From: Streptomyces cinerochromogenes
Lineage (GTDB): Bacteria; Actinomycetota; Actinomycetes; Streptomycetales; Streptomycetaceae
Assembly: GCF_014648635.1 (NCBI RefSeq)
Contig: NZ_BMRM01000017.1
Location: 124,001 to 188,000 of the forward strand
DNA length: 64,000 bases
Reading direction: 5' to 3'
Numbering within the stretch: the first letter of the stretch is position 1; every line of letters begins with the position of its first letter. The notes below the pieces were generated by a model. It saw nothing but the letters and a program-made list of their open reading frames with translations. It was not told where the DNA came from and made no database searches. The translations under genes and the position numbers were made by a program. This document shows, in pieces, positions 42,958 to 52,503 of this stretch.

Positions 42958-45900
42958 CTACCGAAGGCGCTGGGAAATGACCTTCGACACACCGTCGCCC
43001 TGCATGGACACGCCGTAGAGCGCGTCGGCGACCTCCATCGTGCGCTTCTGGTGCGTGATCACGATCAGCTGCGAGGCCTCTTGCAGCTCCTGCATGATCC
43101 GGATCAGCCGCTGGAGGTTGGTGTCGTCCAGCGCGGCCTCGACCTCGTCCATGACGTAGAAGGGGCTCGGCCGGGCCTTGAAGATCGACACCAGCAGCGC
43201 GACGGCCGTCAGCGAGCGCTCGCCGCCCGAGAGCAGGGAGAGCCGCTTGACCTTCTTGCCCGGCGGACGCGCCTCGACGTCCACACCCGTGGTGAGCATG
43301 TTGTCGGGGTCGGTCAGCACCAGGCGGCCCTCACCGCCCGGGAACAGCCGGCTGAAGACGCCCTCGAACTCCCGGGCCGTGTCCCGGTAGGCCTCGGTGA
43401 AGACCTGCTCGACGCGCTCGTCGACCTCCTTCACCACCTGGAGCAGGTCGGCGCGGGTCTTCTTCAGGTCCTCCAGCTGCTCGCTGAGGAACTTGTGCCG
43501 CTCCTCCAGCGCCGCGAACTCCTCCAGCGCCAGCGGGTTGACCTTGCCCAGCTGCTGGTACGCCCGCTCGGCCGCCTTCAGCCGCTTCTCCTGCTCGGCG
43601 CGCACGAAGGGGCGCGGCTGGTTGCGCGGGTGGTCCGGGTCCTCGGGCAGCTGCTCGCCGTCGGCGGGGGGCGAGGGAGGCACGGGCTGGTGCGGGCCGT
43701 ACTCCGCCACCAGCCCCTCCGGTTCGACACCCAGCTCCTCCAGCGCCCTGGTCTCCAGCTGCTCGATGCGCAGCCGCTTCTCGGCGCCGAGTACCTCGCC
43801 CCGGTGGACCGAATCCGTCAACTTGTCGAGTTCGGCCTTCAGTTCACGGCCCGCCGTACGGGCGGCGGCCAGCTCCTGCTCGCCCCGCGCCTTGGCGGCC
43901 TCGGCGGCGGAACGCTCCTGCTCGGCCCGGGCGAGGGACACCTCCACGTGCGCGAGCAGCTGCCGGGCACCGGAGGCGACGGCTTTAGCGACCGCCGCCT
44001 CGTGCCGCAGCCGCGCCCGGCGCTGCTCGGCACGCGCGCGTGCCTCGCGTTCGGTGCGGGCCGCCCGGTCGAGCGAGTCGGCGCGGCCGGCGAGCCCCTT
44101 GACCCGCTCCTCGTGCGTACGGACCTGGAGGCGTGCCTCCATCTCGGTCTGCCGGGCATTGGCCCCGTCGGCCGCGAGCCGGTCCCGCACCGAGGTGTCC
44201 GGCTCCTCCTCCACCGGCATCTCCTCGGCCACGGCCAGCCGCTCCGCCAGCTCCTCGGCCTCCTGCACGGCCTTCTCCAACGCCTCCTGCGCGCGGGCCG
44301 CCGCCGCGGCCGACCGTTCGGCCTCCCCGGCGGCGCCGCGCGCCTGCCCGGCGAGCCGGCCGAGCTGCTGGGCCACGGAGGACTTCTCCCGGTCGGCGGC
44401 CCGGCGGCGCTCTGCGAGTTCCTCCACGAGGGCGGCGGCCTGCCGGCGGTGCTCGACCGCGGCCTGCTGGGCCCCGGCCAGCTCCGCGCAGCGGACCTCC
44501 AGGTCGGCCAGCTCGGCCGCGGCCTCGTCGACGGAGGCCTGCACCTCCAGCAGGCTGGGCGCGCCTGCCGAGCCGCCGTGCGCGAAGTGGGCGCCCAGGA
44601 GGTCGCCCTCGGCGGTGACGGCGGTCAGCTCCGGGTGGGAGTAGACGACGGCCTCGGCGTCGTCCAGGGTCGCGACGACGACGATTCCGCGCAGGAGGCG
44701 GCGGACGGCGGGCATCAGCTCGGCGGGGCCGCTGACCAGGGCGGCGGCGGGGAGGGGGGTGCCGGGCAGGGGGGTGCCGGGGAGAGGGGCCCCGGGCAGG
44801 GGGATGCCGGGGAGGGACGTGCCGGGGAGGCTTTCGGCCGCGGGGGTGGCGGCACTGCGGGGCGCCGACCCGCCGGCGTCGGCCGACGGTACGTCGTCGC
44901 CGGGCGCGCCGTCCCCCGCGCCCCCGCGGGGCGCCGACCCACCGGCGTCGGGCGCGCCGGTTCCCGTGTCCCTTCGGGGCTCCTCCTCCGGCGCTCCCGT
45001 CAGGATCAGGGCCGCTCGGCCCCCGTCCTGTTTGCGGAGCAGGGTGATCGCCTCGGCCGCCGCCGCGGGGGTCGTCACGGCGACGGCGTCTGCCGCCGCG
45101 CCGAAGGCCGCCGCCAGGGGGACCTCGTAGCCCGGGGTGATCCTCAGCAGTTCCGCCGCGGGGCCGAGGACTCCGGTGAGGCGGTCGCGGGCGCCGAGCA
45201 GTATGCCGGTGCCGTCCTTGCGGCGCAGGCCCAGGGCCAGTGCCTCGTGGCGGGCCTGGGTCGCGGCGCGGCTGCGCTCGGCGGTGGTGAGGGCCTCGCG
45301 GGCCGCGCTCAGGGCCGCTTCCGCCTCCGCCAGCCGGCGCTTGGCCGCCTCGTGCTGATCGGCCAGGTCGGCGTCGCCGGCGTCGAGGCCGTCGACCTCG
45401 GCCTGGAGGGCCTCGTACTCCTCCTGCGCGCGGACCGCGCGGTCCTGCGCCTCGTCGCGGGCCGTGGCCAGCCGGTCGATCTCGGCCTGGGCGGAGGCGG
45501 CGCGCGAGCGGGCCGCGTTGACCTGCCCGGACAGGCGGGCCAGGCCCTCCCGGCGGTCGGCGATGGCGCGGGCGACGTCCTTGAGCCGGCGTTCCTCGGC
45601 CGCCAGTTCGCGCTCCAGTTCGGCGCGGTGGGCGACCGTGTCGTCCAGTGCCCGCTGGGCCGCCTCCAGCGCGGCCTCCAGCTCGGCCTCCTGCTCGCGG
45701 ACGCGGGCGGCCTCGCGCTCCAGCTCCTCCGGGTCCCGGCCGCGCCGCTCCTCCGGCGGGGCGGAGGTGGCGCTCTTGACCCGGGCGTCGGCCAGCGAGA
45801 CGGTGCCGCGCACCCGCTCGGCCAGCTGGGACAGCTCGTACCAGGTCTGCTGGGCGCGCTGGAGGCGCGGGGCGAGCCGGCGCACCTCGTCCTCCAGCAG

Positions 45901-46710
45901 GGCCTCGCGGTGGAGGGCCTTCTTCAGCTCCTGCTCGGCGGTCTCCTTGCGTTCCTTCAGCGCCGCCTCGTCGGCGATCTCGGCCTGGAGGGCTTCCCGC
46001 AGGCGTACGAGGTCGTCGGCGAGGAGCCGCAGACGGGCGTCGCGGAGGTCGGCCTGGATGACGGCGGCCCGGCGGGCGACGGCGGCCTGCCGGCCGAGGG
46101 GCTTGAGCTGGCGCCGCAGCTCGTCGGTGAGGTCCTGCACGCGCGCGAGGTTGGCCTGCATCGCGTCCAGCTTGCGGAGCGCCTTCTCCTTGCGCTTGCG
46201 GTGCTTGAGGACTCCGGCCGCCTCCTCGATGAAGGCGCGGCGGCCCATGGGGTCGGCGTGCAGGACGGAGTCCAGCTGGCCCTGGCCGACGATGACGTGC
46301 ATCTCGCGGCCGATGCCGGAGTCGGAGAGCAGTTCCTGGATGTCCAGCAGACGGCAGGTGTCGCCGTTGATCTGGTACTCGCTGCCGCCGTTGCGGAACA
46401 TGATCCGCGTGATGGTGACCTCGGCGTACTCGATGGGCAGCGCCCCGTCGGAGTTGTCGATGGTCAGCGACACCTCGGCGCGGCCGAGCGGCGGGCGGCC
46501 GGTGGTGCCGGCGAAGATGACGTCCTCCATCTTGCCGCCGCGCAGCGACTTGGCGCCCTGTTCGCCCATGACCCAGCTGAGCGCGTCCACGACGTTGGAC
46601 TTGCCCGAGCCGTTCGGGCCGACGACGCACGTGATCCCCGGTTCGAAGCGGAGCGTGGTCGCGGAGGCGAACGACTTGAACCCGCGGAGGGTCAGGGCCT
46701 TGAGGTGCAC
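42958..46710 (-). CDS. smc: Chromosome partition protein SMC, with hinge insertion
   Basis: Condensin ATPase of 1,250 residues that compacts and separates chromosomes with ScpA and ScpB, important during Streptomyces sporulation. The GTG start gives VHLKALTLRGFKSFA. Walker A VGPNGSGKSN is at about 32-41. Long coiled coils flank a hinge near 500-690. The signature LSLLSGGERSLTAVAL and Walker B PFYVMDEVEAALDD lie near the C-terminus. Residues about 573-658 are an insertion of low complexity: a Gly/Ala/Pro-rich part and then six LPG-type pentapeptide repeats. SMC of relatives is usually nearer 1,190 residues. Confidence 0.97.
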   Translation of the reverse strand: MHLKALTLRGFKSFASATTLRFEPGITCVVGPNGSGKSNVVDALSWVMGEQGAKSLRGGKMEDVIFAGTTGRPPLGRAEVSLTIDNSDGALPIEYAEVTITRIMFRNGGSEYQINGDTCRLLDIQELLSDSGIGREMHVIVGQGQLDSVLHADPMGRRAFIEEAAGVLKHRKRKEKALRKLDAMQANLARVQDLTDELRRQLKPLGRQAAVARRAAVIQADLRDARLRLLADDLVRLREALQAEIADEAALKERKETAEQELKKALHREALLEDEVRRLAPRLQRAQQTWYELSQLAERVRGTVSLADARVKSATSAPPEERRGRDPEELEREAARVREQEAELEAALEAAQRALDDTVAHRAELERELAAEERRLKDVARAIADRREGLARLSGQVNAARSRAASAQAEIDRLATARDEAQDRAVRAQEEYEALQAEVDGLDAGDADLADQHEAAKRRLAEAEAALSAAREALTTAERSRAATQARHEALALGLRRKDGTGILLGARDRLTGVLGPAAELLRITPGYEVPLAAAFGAAADAVAVTTPAAAAEAITLLRKQDGGRAALILTGAPEEEPRRDTGTGAPDAGGSAPRGGAGDGAPGDDVPSADAGGSAPRSAATPAAESLPGTSLPGIPLPGAPLPGTPLPGTPLPAAALVSGPAELMPAVRRLLRGIVVVATLDDAEAVVYSHPELTAVTAEGDLLGAHFAHGGSAGAPSLLEVQASVDEAAAELADLEVRCAELAGAQQAAVEHRRQAAALVEELAERRRAADREKSSVAQQLGRLAGQARGAAGEAERSAAAAARAQEALEKAVQEAEELAERLAVAEEMPVEEEPDTSVRDRLAADGANARQTEMEARLQVRTHEERVKGLAGRADSLDRAARTEREARARAEQRRARLRHEAAVAKAVASGARQLLAHVEVSLARAEQERSAAEAAKARGEQELAAARTAGRELKAELDKLTDSVHRGEVLGAEKRLRIEQLETRALEELGVEPEGLVAEYGPHQPVPPSPPADGEQLPEDPDHPRNQPRPFVRAEQEKRLKAAERAYQQLGKVNPLALEEFAALEERHKFLSEQLEDLKKTRADLLQVVKEVDERVEQVFTEAYRDTAREFEGVFSRLFPGGEGRLVLTDPDNMLTTGVDVEARPPGKKVKRLSLLSGGERSLTAVALLVSIFKARPSPFYVMDEVEAALDDTNLQRLIRIMQELQEASQLIVITHQKRTMEVADALYGVSMQGDGVSKVISQRLR

Positions 46711-46837
46711 GCCGCTGGACTCTACCCGCCGCCGCTATCTCACTCCATGAACCCTCGCAACCCCGCGGTTTCGTCATTGAACAGGCAGGGCACACCAGAT
46801 GGTGAAGAGAGTGAAAGGATGTGCGGGGGAAAGAAAG

Positions 46838-46859
46838 AAGGGACGCCGAAGCGTCCCTT
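46838..46859 (-). terminator. Intrinsic terminator after the small coiled-coil gene
   Basis: On the minus strand AAGGGACGC-TTCG-GCGTCCCTT forms a nine-base stem with a stable UUCG tetraloop, followed by CTTTCTTTCC. This is the most classical Rho-independent terminator in the window. It lies about 98 bases after the gene stop and ahead of smc. Confidence 0.9.
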
Positions 46860-46956
46860 GCAACTCTGACGACTGGATCTCAGTCGTCCGATCAACTTGA
46901 GCGGTTGATACGGGCAGCCCGATCGCTGTGACTGCTGTTGTGGAGCGTTGCAACGA

Positions 46957-47160
46957 TCAGGTGAGCGCAGGCTCCGCCTGGTGTGCGTCGATGCTCTCCA
47001 TGATCCTGTCCTGAGAGGCGGCAGCCGTCAGCGCGTCGTTCTCCGCCTGGATCCGTACGAGCTCGGACTCCAGGTCCTGCACACGCTGCTGCAACCGTCG
47101 CATCTCGGCGAGGAGTCGAGGGTCGGAGCCGCCGACGTAACCGAGAAGCGCCTTTGCCAT
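46957..47160 (-). CDS. Small coiled-coil protein, unknown function
   Basis: A 67-residue protein starting MAKALLGYVGGSDPRLLAEM, with GTGGAGGA before the ATG. Residues 15-45 (LLAEMRRLQQRVQDLESELV and onwards) form a leucine-rich coiled coil. The ending is DRIMESIDAHQAEPALT. Similar short proteins lie between smc and acylphosphatase in Streptomyces. No enzymatic motif. It has its own strong terminator, so it is probably a separate transcript, and could act as a partner of larger coiled-coil proteins. Confidence 0.85.
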   Translation of the reverse strand: MAKALLGYVGGSDPRLLAEMRRLQQRVQDLESELVRIQAENDALTAAASQDRIMESIDAHQAEPALT

Positions 47161-47503
47161 GATGGATGGTCCTCCACAATGAGTGACCGACCGATGCGGT
47201 GTGGGTCGTGAGGGATTCGCACCCGCGGTGCTTGGCACATCGGGGTGTTGCTCTGCTGTTGTTCCATGCCAAACAGCTAAGGTGCGCGGGGCTTTCAGCG
47301 TCTCACCAAAAAGTTTGACGGTCAACACGATCACGCCCTGTATTGGGGGGCGAACCGGGTGCGCGGCCGGAAAAACGGCGGCGCTGTGACTCCTCCGGGC
47401 CCTCAGGGCGTGGCGACCAGCAGTACCAGCGGAGCCTGCCATGCCACGCCCGTCTTGGCAACCACCAGGGCGTTTCCGCTTCCGCACATGCCCCCGGCAG
47501 CTT
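47161..47503. other. Non-coding gap upstream of the small coiled-coil gene
   Basis: About 340 bases with no supported gene. The minus strand has TTGACCGTCAA (an inverted repeat, TTGAC/GTCAA) in an AT-rich patch near 47318-47330, a possible promoter or operator for the small coiled-coil gene. Open frames crossing it are shadows. Confidence 0.45.
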
Positions 47504-47525
47504 GCCCCGCGCCCGGGCGCGGGGC
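47504..47525 (-). terminator. Palindromic terminator after acyP
   Basis: GCCCCGCGCCC directly followed by GGGCGCGGGGC makes a perfect 22-base palindrome that folds to a nine-base stem. It starts 14 bases after the acyP stop. Confidence 0.7.
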
Positions 47526-47539
47526 TTCAGGACACGGGA

Positions 47540-47821
47540 TCAGCGGATGGCGAAGCCGTCGTAGCCGCCGCGCGGTGTGTCCCAGATCTCGGTGACGCCG
47601 TCCACGCGCCCGGGCGTGTCGCTGCCCTGGAGCCAGTCCAGCAGCCCCTCGCATCCGTCCCGCGGACCCTCCGCGACCACCTGGACCCGGCCGTCGGCCA
47701 AATTGAGAGCAAAACCACTCAGCCCGCCGATCTCCAGCGCCTTGGCGCGCGTGAACCAGCGGAAACCCACGCCCTGCACGTGTCCCCGCACCCAGGCGAT
47801 CAGTCGCACATCCTCGCTCAT
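47540..47821 (-). CDS. acyP: Acylphosphatase
   Basis: Small enzyme of 93 residues that hydrolyses acyl phosphates. It begins MSEDVRLIAWVRGHVQGVGFRWFTRAKALEIGG. The signature VRGHVQGVGFRWF has the catalytic arginine (about residue 21), and the catalytic asparagine is in LSGFALNLADGRVQVVAEG (about 40). Length and fold pattern are complete. It is divergent from the CAP-domain gene, with 254 bases between them holding a 20-base palindrome. Confidence 0.95.
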   Translation of the reverse strand: MSEDVRLIAWVRGHVQGVGFRWFTRAKALEIGGLSGFALNLADGRVQVVAEGPRDGCEGLLDWLQGSDTPGRVDGVTEIWDTPRGGYDGFAIR

Positions 47822-47910
47822 GGGTGCAACCTAACCGGCCGGTGTCATGCGGGACACATCGTCCCCCGGCGCCATGAGGTACCGTCCGGACCCAATGAAT
47901 CCCATCTGAA

Positions 47911-47930
47911 ACTCACTCGATCGAGTGAGT
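47911..47930. promoter_or_regulatory. Perfect 20-bp palindrome in a divergent promoter region
   Basis: ACTCACTCGATCGAGTGAGT is a perfect palindrome between acyP (minus strand, start 47821) and the CAP-domain gene (plus strand, start 48076). Its length and symmetry suit a TetR- or GntR-family operator. A cruciform or processing site is less likely because the loop would be minimal. Confidence 0.65.
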
Positions 47931-47961
47931 CGGGTCGGCCGGACGGAGTCACTCACCACGC

Positions 47962-48035
47962 GTCGCTCGCCGCGCGTCGCTCGCTGGGGAGTCGCTCGCC
48001 GGGGAGTCGCTTGCCGGGAAGTCGCTCGCCGCGCG
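47962..48035. repeat. Five degenerate tandem copies of a 15-bp unit
   Basis: Units of the form GTCGCTCGCCGGGGA follow each other at 47962, 47976, 47991, 48006 and 48021, each with zero to four changes and the first one base short. They lie directly upstream of the CAP-domain gene and its ribosome binding site. Confidence 0.85.
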
Positions 48036-48075
48036 GGCACCGGTCGACCGCGAGCACGAGGAAGAGGGCAAGGAC

Positions 48076-49311
<1,236 letters not shown>

Positions 49312-49329
49312 GGCCGGCCGGCGGGAGCC

Positions 49330-49914
49330 TTACGCCGCGGCGCGTCCGCGCGCGAAGACCGTGGCCGTCCGGGCCACCCGGCGGCCCAGGTGCTCGGCGG
49401 TGGCTATGTCGGCCTTGTGGACGCCCTCGGGGCCCTGGTCGTTGTTGCTCTGGGCGGCGGCGCCGGCGAAGAAGCCGAGGCGGTTGAGGTCGTTCTCGGA
49501 GGCGGTGCTGCTGTTCCAGCCGGGGAGCAGGCCGAGGTTGACCCAGTGCATGCCGTGCTGGGCGGCGAGCGTCTGGAAGAACTGCAGGGTGTGCAGCTTG
49601 TCGCCGCTCTTGGAGGCGGAGTTGGTGAAGCCGGCGGCCAGCTTGTCCTTCCAGTCCTGGCCGAACCAGCGCTTGGAGGACGCCTCGGCGAAGGCGTGGA
49701 AGGCGCCGGAGGCGGTGCCCATGTAGGTGGGCGAGCCGAAGACGATGGCGTCGGAGCGGTCCAGCGTCTCCCACTGCTCGTCGGTGATCTCGTCGACCTT
49801 GATCAGGTGCACCTCGGCACCCGCGTCGAGGGCACCGGCGCGCACGGCCTCGGCGAGCACGGCGGTGTGGCCGTAGCCGGAGTGGTAGGCGATGGAGACG
49901 ACGGGCGTGGTCAT
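49330..49914 (-). CDS. WrbA/flavodoxin-like NAD(P)H:quinone oxidoreductase family protein
   Basis: FMN-binding protein of 194 residues from MTTPVVSIAYHSGYGHTAVLAEAV, the phosphate loop of flavodoxins. SDAIVFGSPTYMGTASGAFHAFAEASSKRWFGQDWKDKLAAGFTNS is the second flavin contact of WrbA-like quinone reductases. AAGG-type ribosome binding site (AAGGAG) precedes the ATG. It is divergent from the HxlR-type regulator gene, with an inverted-repeat operator between. Likely role: two-electron reduction of quinones for detoxification, induced when the regulator is oxidised. Confidence 0.92.
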   Translation of the reverse strand: MTTPVVSIAYHSGYGHTAVLAEAVRAGALDAGAEVHLIKVDEITDEQWETLDRSDAIVFGSPTYMGTASGAFHAFAEASSKRWFGQDWKDKLAAGFTNSASKSGDKLHTLQFFQTLAAQHGMHWVNLGLLPGWNSSTASENDLNRLGFFAGAAAQSNNDQGPEGVHKADIATAEHLGRRVARTATVFARGRAAA

Positions 49915-49989
49915 GCGGACTCCTTGAAAAGGCAGCAGAAGGCGGCGGCTCGACGGAGCGAGCAGCTCGCAAGCGGTAACCAAAGGAAA

Positions 49990-50010
49990 GCACTAACTTC
50001 TGGTTAGTGC
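49990..50010. promoter_or_regulatory. HxlR-type operator between the flavodoxin and regulator genes
   Basis: GCACTAAC (49990-49997) and GTTAGTGC (50003-50010) form a perfect inverted repeat with a five-base spacer, TTCTG. It lies in the 135-base divergent region, 40 bases upstream of the regulator start, and matches the size of known DUF24/HxlR operators. Confidence 0.8.
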
Positions 50011-50049
50011 AACCTGGCAGTGAGCGCTGTGCGGGCGTACCCTGCTGCT

Positions 50050-50445
50050 ATGAGCGCCACCACCCAGGACCACGACGACCTCGCGTACAACGTCTTCGCC
50101 AAGGCATGCCCGTCGCGTGCCACGCTGGAGCACGTCACGGGCCGCTGGGGCGGGCTGACGCTCGGCGCGCTGTACGAGGGCTCGCTGCGCTTCAACGAGC
50201 TGCGCCGACGCGTGGACGGGGTGAGCGAGAAGATGCTGTCCCAGACGCTGCACGCGCTGGAGCGCGACGGCCTGGTGTTCCGCGATGCCCAGCCGACCAA
50301 CCCGCCCCGCGTGGACTACGAGCTGACGCCCCTCGGCCGGCAGGTCGCCGAGCGGCTGCTGGCGCTCATCCACTGCGTGGAGGGTGCGATGGACGACGTC
50401 CTCGCGTCCCGCGCGCGTTACGACGAGACGCGCGGCGCCCGCTGA
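50050..50445 (+). CDS. HxlR/DUF24-family winged-helix regulator with redox cysteine
   Basis: A 131-residue dimeric repressor from MSATTQDHDDLAYNVFAKACPSR. The conserved N-terminal cysteine (Cys20) matches the sensing cysteine of YodB, HypR and QorR. The winged helix contains RWGGLTLGALYEGSLRFNELRRRVDGVSEKMLSQTLHALERDGLVFR. A second cysteine lies near the C-terminus (LIHCVEGAM). It is divergent from a quinone-reductase-like gene, with a shared operator, so autoregulation is likely. Its 3' end overlaps mutM on the other strand by 28 bases. Confidence 0.93.
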   Translation: MSATTQDHDDLAYNVFAKACPSRATLEHVTGRWGGLTLGALYEGSLRFNELRRRVDGVSEKMLSQTLHALERDGLVFRDAQPTNPPRVDYELTPLGRQVAERLLALIHCVEGAMDDVLASRARYDETRGAR

Positions 50446-51278
50446 CACTTCGGGCAGAAGTAGCTGGACCGGTTCATCCAGGGGCGGCGGCGCATGGGGG
50501 TGCCGCAGCGCTTGCAGGGCAGGCCCTCGCGCCCGTACGCGTCCAGGGAGCGGTCGAAGTAGCCGGACTCGCCGTTGACGTTGACGTACAGGCTGTCGAA
50601 GCTGGTGCCGCCGACGGCGAGGGCCTCGTTCATCACGTCCCGGACGTGGCCGAGGAGTTCCGCCGTGACCGAGCGGGTGAAGTTCGCCGTCGGGCGCTCG
50701 TAGTGGACGCGGGTGCGCCACAGGGCCTCGTCCGCGTAGATGTTGCCGACCCCGCTGATCAGCGACTGGTCCAGCAGGGCCCGCTTGATGGTGGTCCGCT
50801 TGCGGCGCAGCGCCCGGTGGAAGGCGTCGTCGTCGAAGAGCGGGTCCAGCGGGTCGCGCGCGATGTGCGCGATGACGTCGGGCAGGCCGTCGAGGGTGTT
50901 GTCGTGCAGCGACAGGCCGCCGAAGGTGCGCTGGTCCACGAAGCGGAGTTCGGTGCCGAGGCCGTCGGCGAACCGGACGCGGATGCGCAGGTGCTTCTCG
51001 TCCGGCGCGTCGTGCGGCTGGACCAGCAGTTGCCCGCTCATCCCGAGGTGGGCGAGGACGGACTGGTTCGTCTCCTCCAGCGGCAGCCACAGGTACTTGC
51101 CGCGCCGGCGGGGCGTGCCGATGTGGTGGCCCTTGAGCCGGTGCGCGAAGTCGTCGGGCCCGGCGACATGCCGGCGCACGGCACGCGGGTGCAGCACCTC
51201 GGTCTCGGCGACGGTCCGGTGGGCGACCCAGCGCTCCAGGCCCCGCCGGACGACCTCGACCTCGGGCAACTCGGGCAC
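50418..51278 (-). CDS. mutM: Formamidopyrimidine-DNA glycosylase
   Basis: Base-excision repair glycosylase/AP lyase of 286 residues that removes 8-oxoguanine and formamidopyrimidines. The GTG start has AAGGAG upstream. The catalytic PELPEVE N-terminus (Pro becomes residue 1 after Met removal) and beta-hairpin GKYLWL lysine are present. The H2TH region is SGVGNIYADEALW and the zinc finger is CKRCGTPMRRRPWMNRSSYFCPKCQ-like with CX2C pairs. Convergent and overlapping with the HxlR gene. It is downstream of rnc in the same direction. Confidence 0.96.
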   Translation of the reverse strand: MPELPEVEVVRRGLERWVAHRTVAETEVLHPRAVRRHVAGPDDFAHRLKGHHIGTPRRRGKYLWLPLEETNQSVLAHLGMSGQLLVQPHDAPDEKHLRIRVRFADGLGTELRFVDQRTFGGLSLHDNTLDGLPDVIAHIARDPLDPLFDDDAFHRALRRKRTTIKRALLDQSLISGVGNIYADEALWRTRVHYERPTANFTRSVTAELLGHVRDVMNEALAVGGTSFDSLYVNVNGESGYFDRSLDAYGREGLPCKRCGTPMRRRPWMNRSSYFCPKCQRAPRVSS

Positions 51279-51431
51279 GGTACTCCTTCGGGCGACTGCG
51301 GAGGACGGCTGCGGAAAGCTGAGGGCAGGGTATCCCGGGGCCCGCCCGGCCGGTCGAGGCCCACTCGGCCCACCGGGCCGGCCGCCACGGCGCGCTCCCG
51401 TGGACGGAGCCGTGAACGGCCCGGGAACGGA

Positions 51432-51471
51432 CCGAGCGCCCGCCTCCGCCGGGGGCGGGACGGGCGCTCGG
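51432..51471 (-). terminator. Terminator hairpin after rnc
   Basis: A perfect 11-base stem, CCGAGCGCCCG / CGGGCGCTCGG, with an inner GC-rich stem-loop lies 15 bases after the rnc stop, within the 208-base gap to mutM. Confidence 0.85.
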
Positions 51472-51486
51472 GTGGTGCTTTTCCGG

Positions 51487-52308
51487 TCAGGCGGTGGCGG
51501 ACGACGTGTCGCCGCCCTTGACGGCCTCGTCGGCCGTCTCCTTCACAGGCTCCTTGGCCACCTTGGCGCGCTCGTCCGCGGCTGCGCGGATGGAACGCCA
51601 GGCGGACTCGGCGGCCTGCTGCTCCGCCTCCTTCTTGCTGCGGCCGGTGCCGGTGCCGTACGAGACGCCTCCGACGCGGGCGGCAGCAGTGAAGGTCTTC
51701 TCGTGGTCGGGGCCGGTCTCCGTGACCAGGTACTCGGGCACGCCGAGTCCCTCGATCGCGGTCAGCTCCTGGAGGGAGGTCTTCCAGTCCAGGCCGGCAC
51801 CGAGGTTGGAGGACTTCTCGATCAGCGGGTCGAACAGGCGGTGCACCAGTTCGGAGGCCGCGTCGAGGCCCTGGTCGAGATAGACCGCGCCGATCACCGC
51901 TTCCAGGGTGTCGGCGAGGATGGATGCCTTGTCCCGGCCGCCCGTGCCCTCTTCACCACGGCCGAGCCGGATGAAGGCGCCCAGGTCGAGGCCACGGCCG
52001 ACCTCCGCCAGCGCACGCGAGTTGACCACCGCGGCCCGCAGCTTGGCCAGCTGGCCTTCGGGCAGGTCGGGGTGGGTGCGGTACAGCGTGTCCGTGACGA
52101 CGAGGCCCAGCACGGAGTCCCCAAGGAACTCCAGCCGCTCGTTCGTCGGCAGACCGCCGTTCTCGTACGCGTAGGAACGGTGGGTCAGCGCTCGCACCAG
52201 AAGGGCGGACTCGACCTGGTAGCCGAGCCGCCCTTCCAGAAGCGTGTGGGACGAGGCCTGCGGACTACCCCCGCGCTGGCGGGGACCAGCTGCTTTCGCG
52301 TCAGTCAT
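51487..52308 (-). CDS. rnc: Ribonuclease III
   Basis: Double-strand-specific endoribonuclease of 273 residues. In S. coelicolor the gene is absB, needed for antibiotic production. MTDAKAAGPRQRG is a short extension. The catalytic domain has NERLEFLGDSVLGLVVTDTLY (signature with Glu and Asp) and DTLEAVIGAVYLD (second metal-binding pair). The double-strand RNA-binding domain runs from DWKTSLQELTA to KKEAEQQAAESAW. It ends in a charged Ala/Lys tail. It lies 19 bases downstream of rpmF, in the conserved DUF177-rpmF-rnc order. Confidence 0.96.
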   Translation of the reverse strand: MTDAKAAGPRQRGGSPQASSHTLLEGRLGYQVESALLVRALTHRSYAYENGGLPTNERLEFLGDSVLGLVVTDTLYRTHPDLPEGQLAKLRAAVVNSRALAEVGRGLDLGAFIRLGRGEEGTGGRDKASILADTLEAVIGAVYLDQGLDAASELVHRLFDPLIEKSSNLGAGLDWKTSLQELTAIEGLGVPEYLVTETGPDHEKTFTAAARVGGVSYGTGTGRSKKEAEQQAAESAWRSIRAAADERAKVAKEPVKETADEAVKGGDTSSATA

Positions 52309-52327
52309 CGGGCCTCTCACCAGCCGC

Positions 52328-52501
52328 TCAGACTTCGAGGACCTGGCGCTTGTTGTAGGTGCCGCACGACGGGCACGCGATGTGCTGCTGCTTGGGCTCG
52401 TGGCAGCGCTCGCACGCAACCAGGGTGGGGACCGCAGCCTTCCACTGCGACCGGCGGTGGCGCGTGTTGCTGCGCGACATCTTCCGCTTCGGAACAGCCA
52501 C
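52328..52501 (-). CDS. rpmF: 50S ribosomal protein L32
   Basis: A 57-residue ribosomal protein from a GTG at 52501 (VAVPKRKMSRSNTRHRRSQWK). It carries a zinc ribbon of two CX2C pairs, CERC and CPSC. It begins two bases after the DUF177 gene stop, so the two are coupled. Presence of the four cysteines marks the zinc-binding form. Confidence 0.97.
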   Translation of the reverse strand: MAVPKRKMSRSNTRHRRSQWKAAVPTLVACERCHEPKQQHIACPSCGTYNKRQVLEV

Positions 52502-52503
52502 GG

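Noticed and set aside
43051..46869. Long plus-strand open frame opposite smc
   Set aside because: Antisense shadow of smc caused by strong codon bias; no ribosome binding site or recognisable domain.
47962..48035. Tandem 15-bp repeats considered as a CRISPR array
   Set aside because: Units are contiguous with no spacers, too short, and no cas gene is present.
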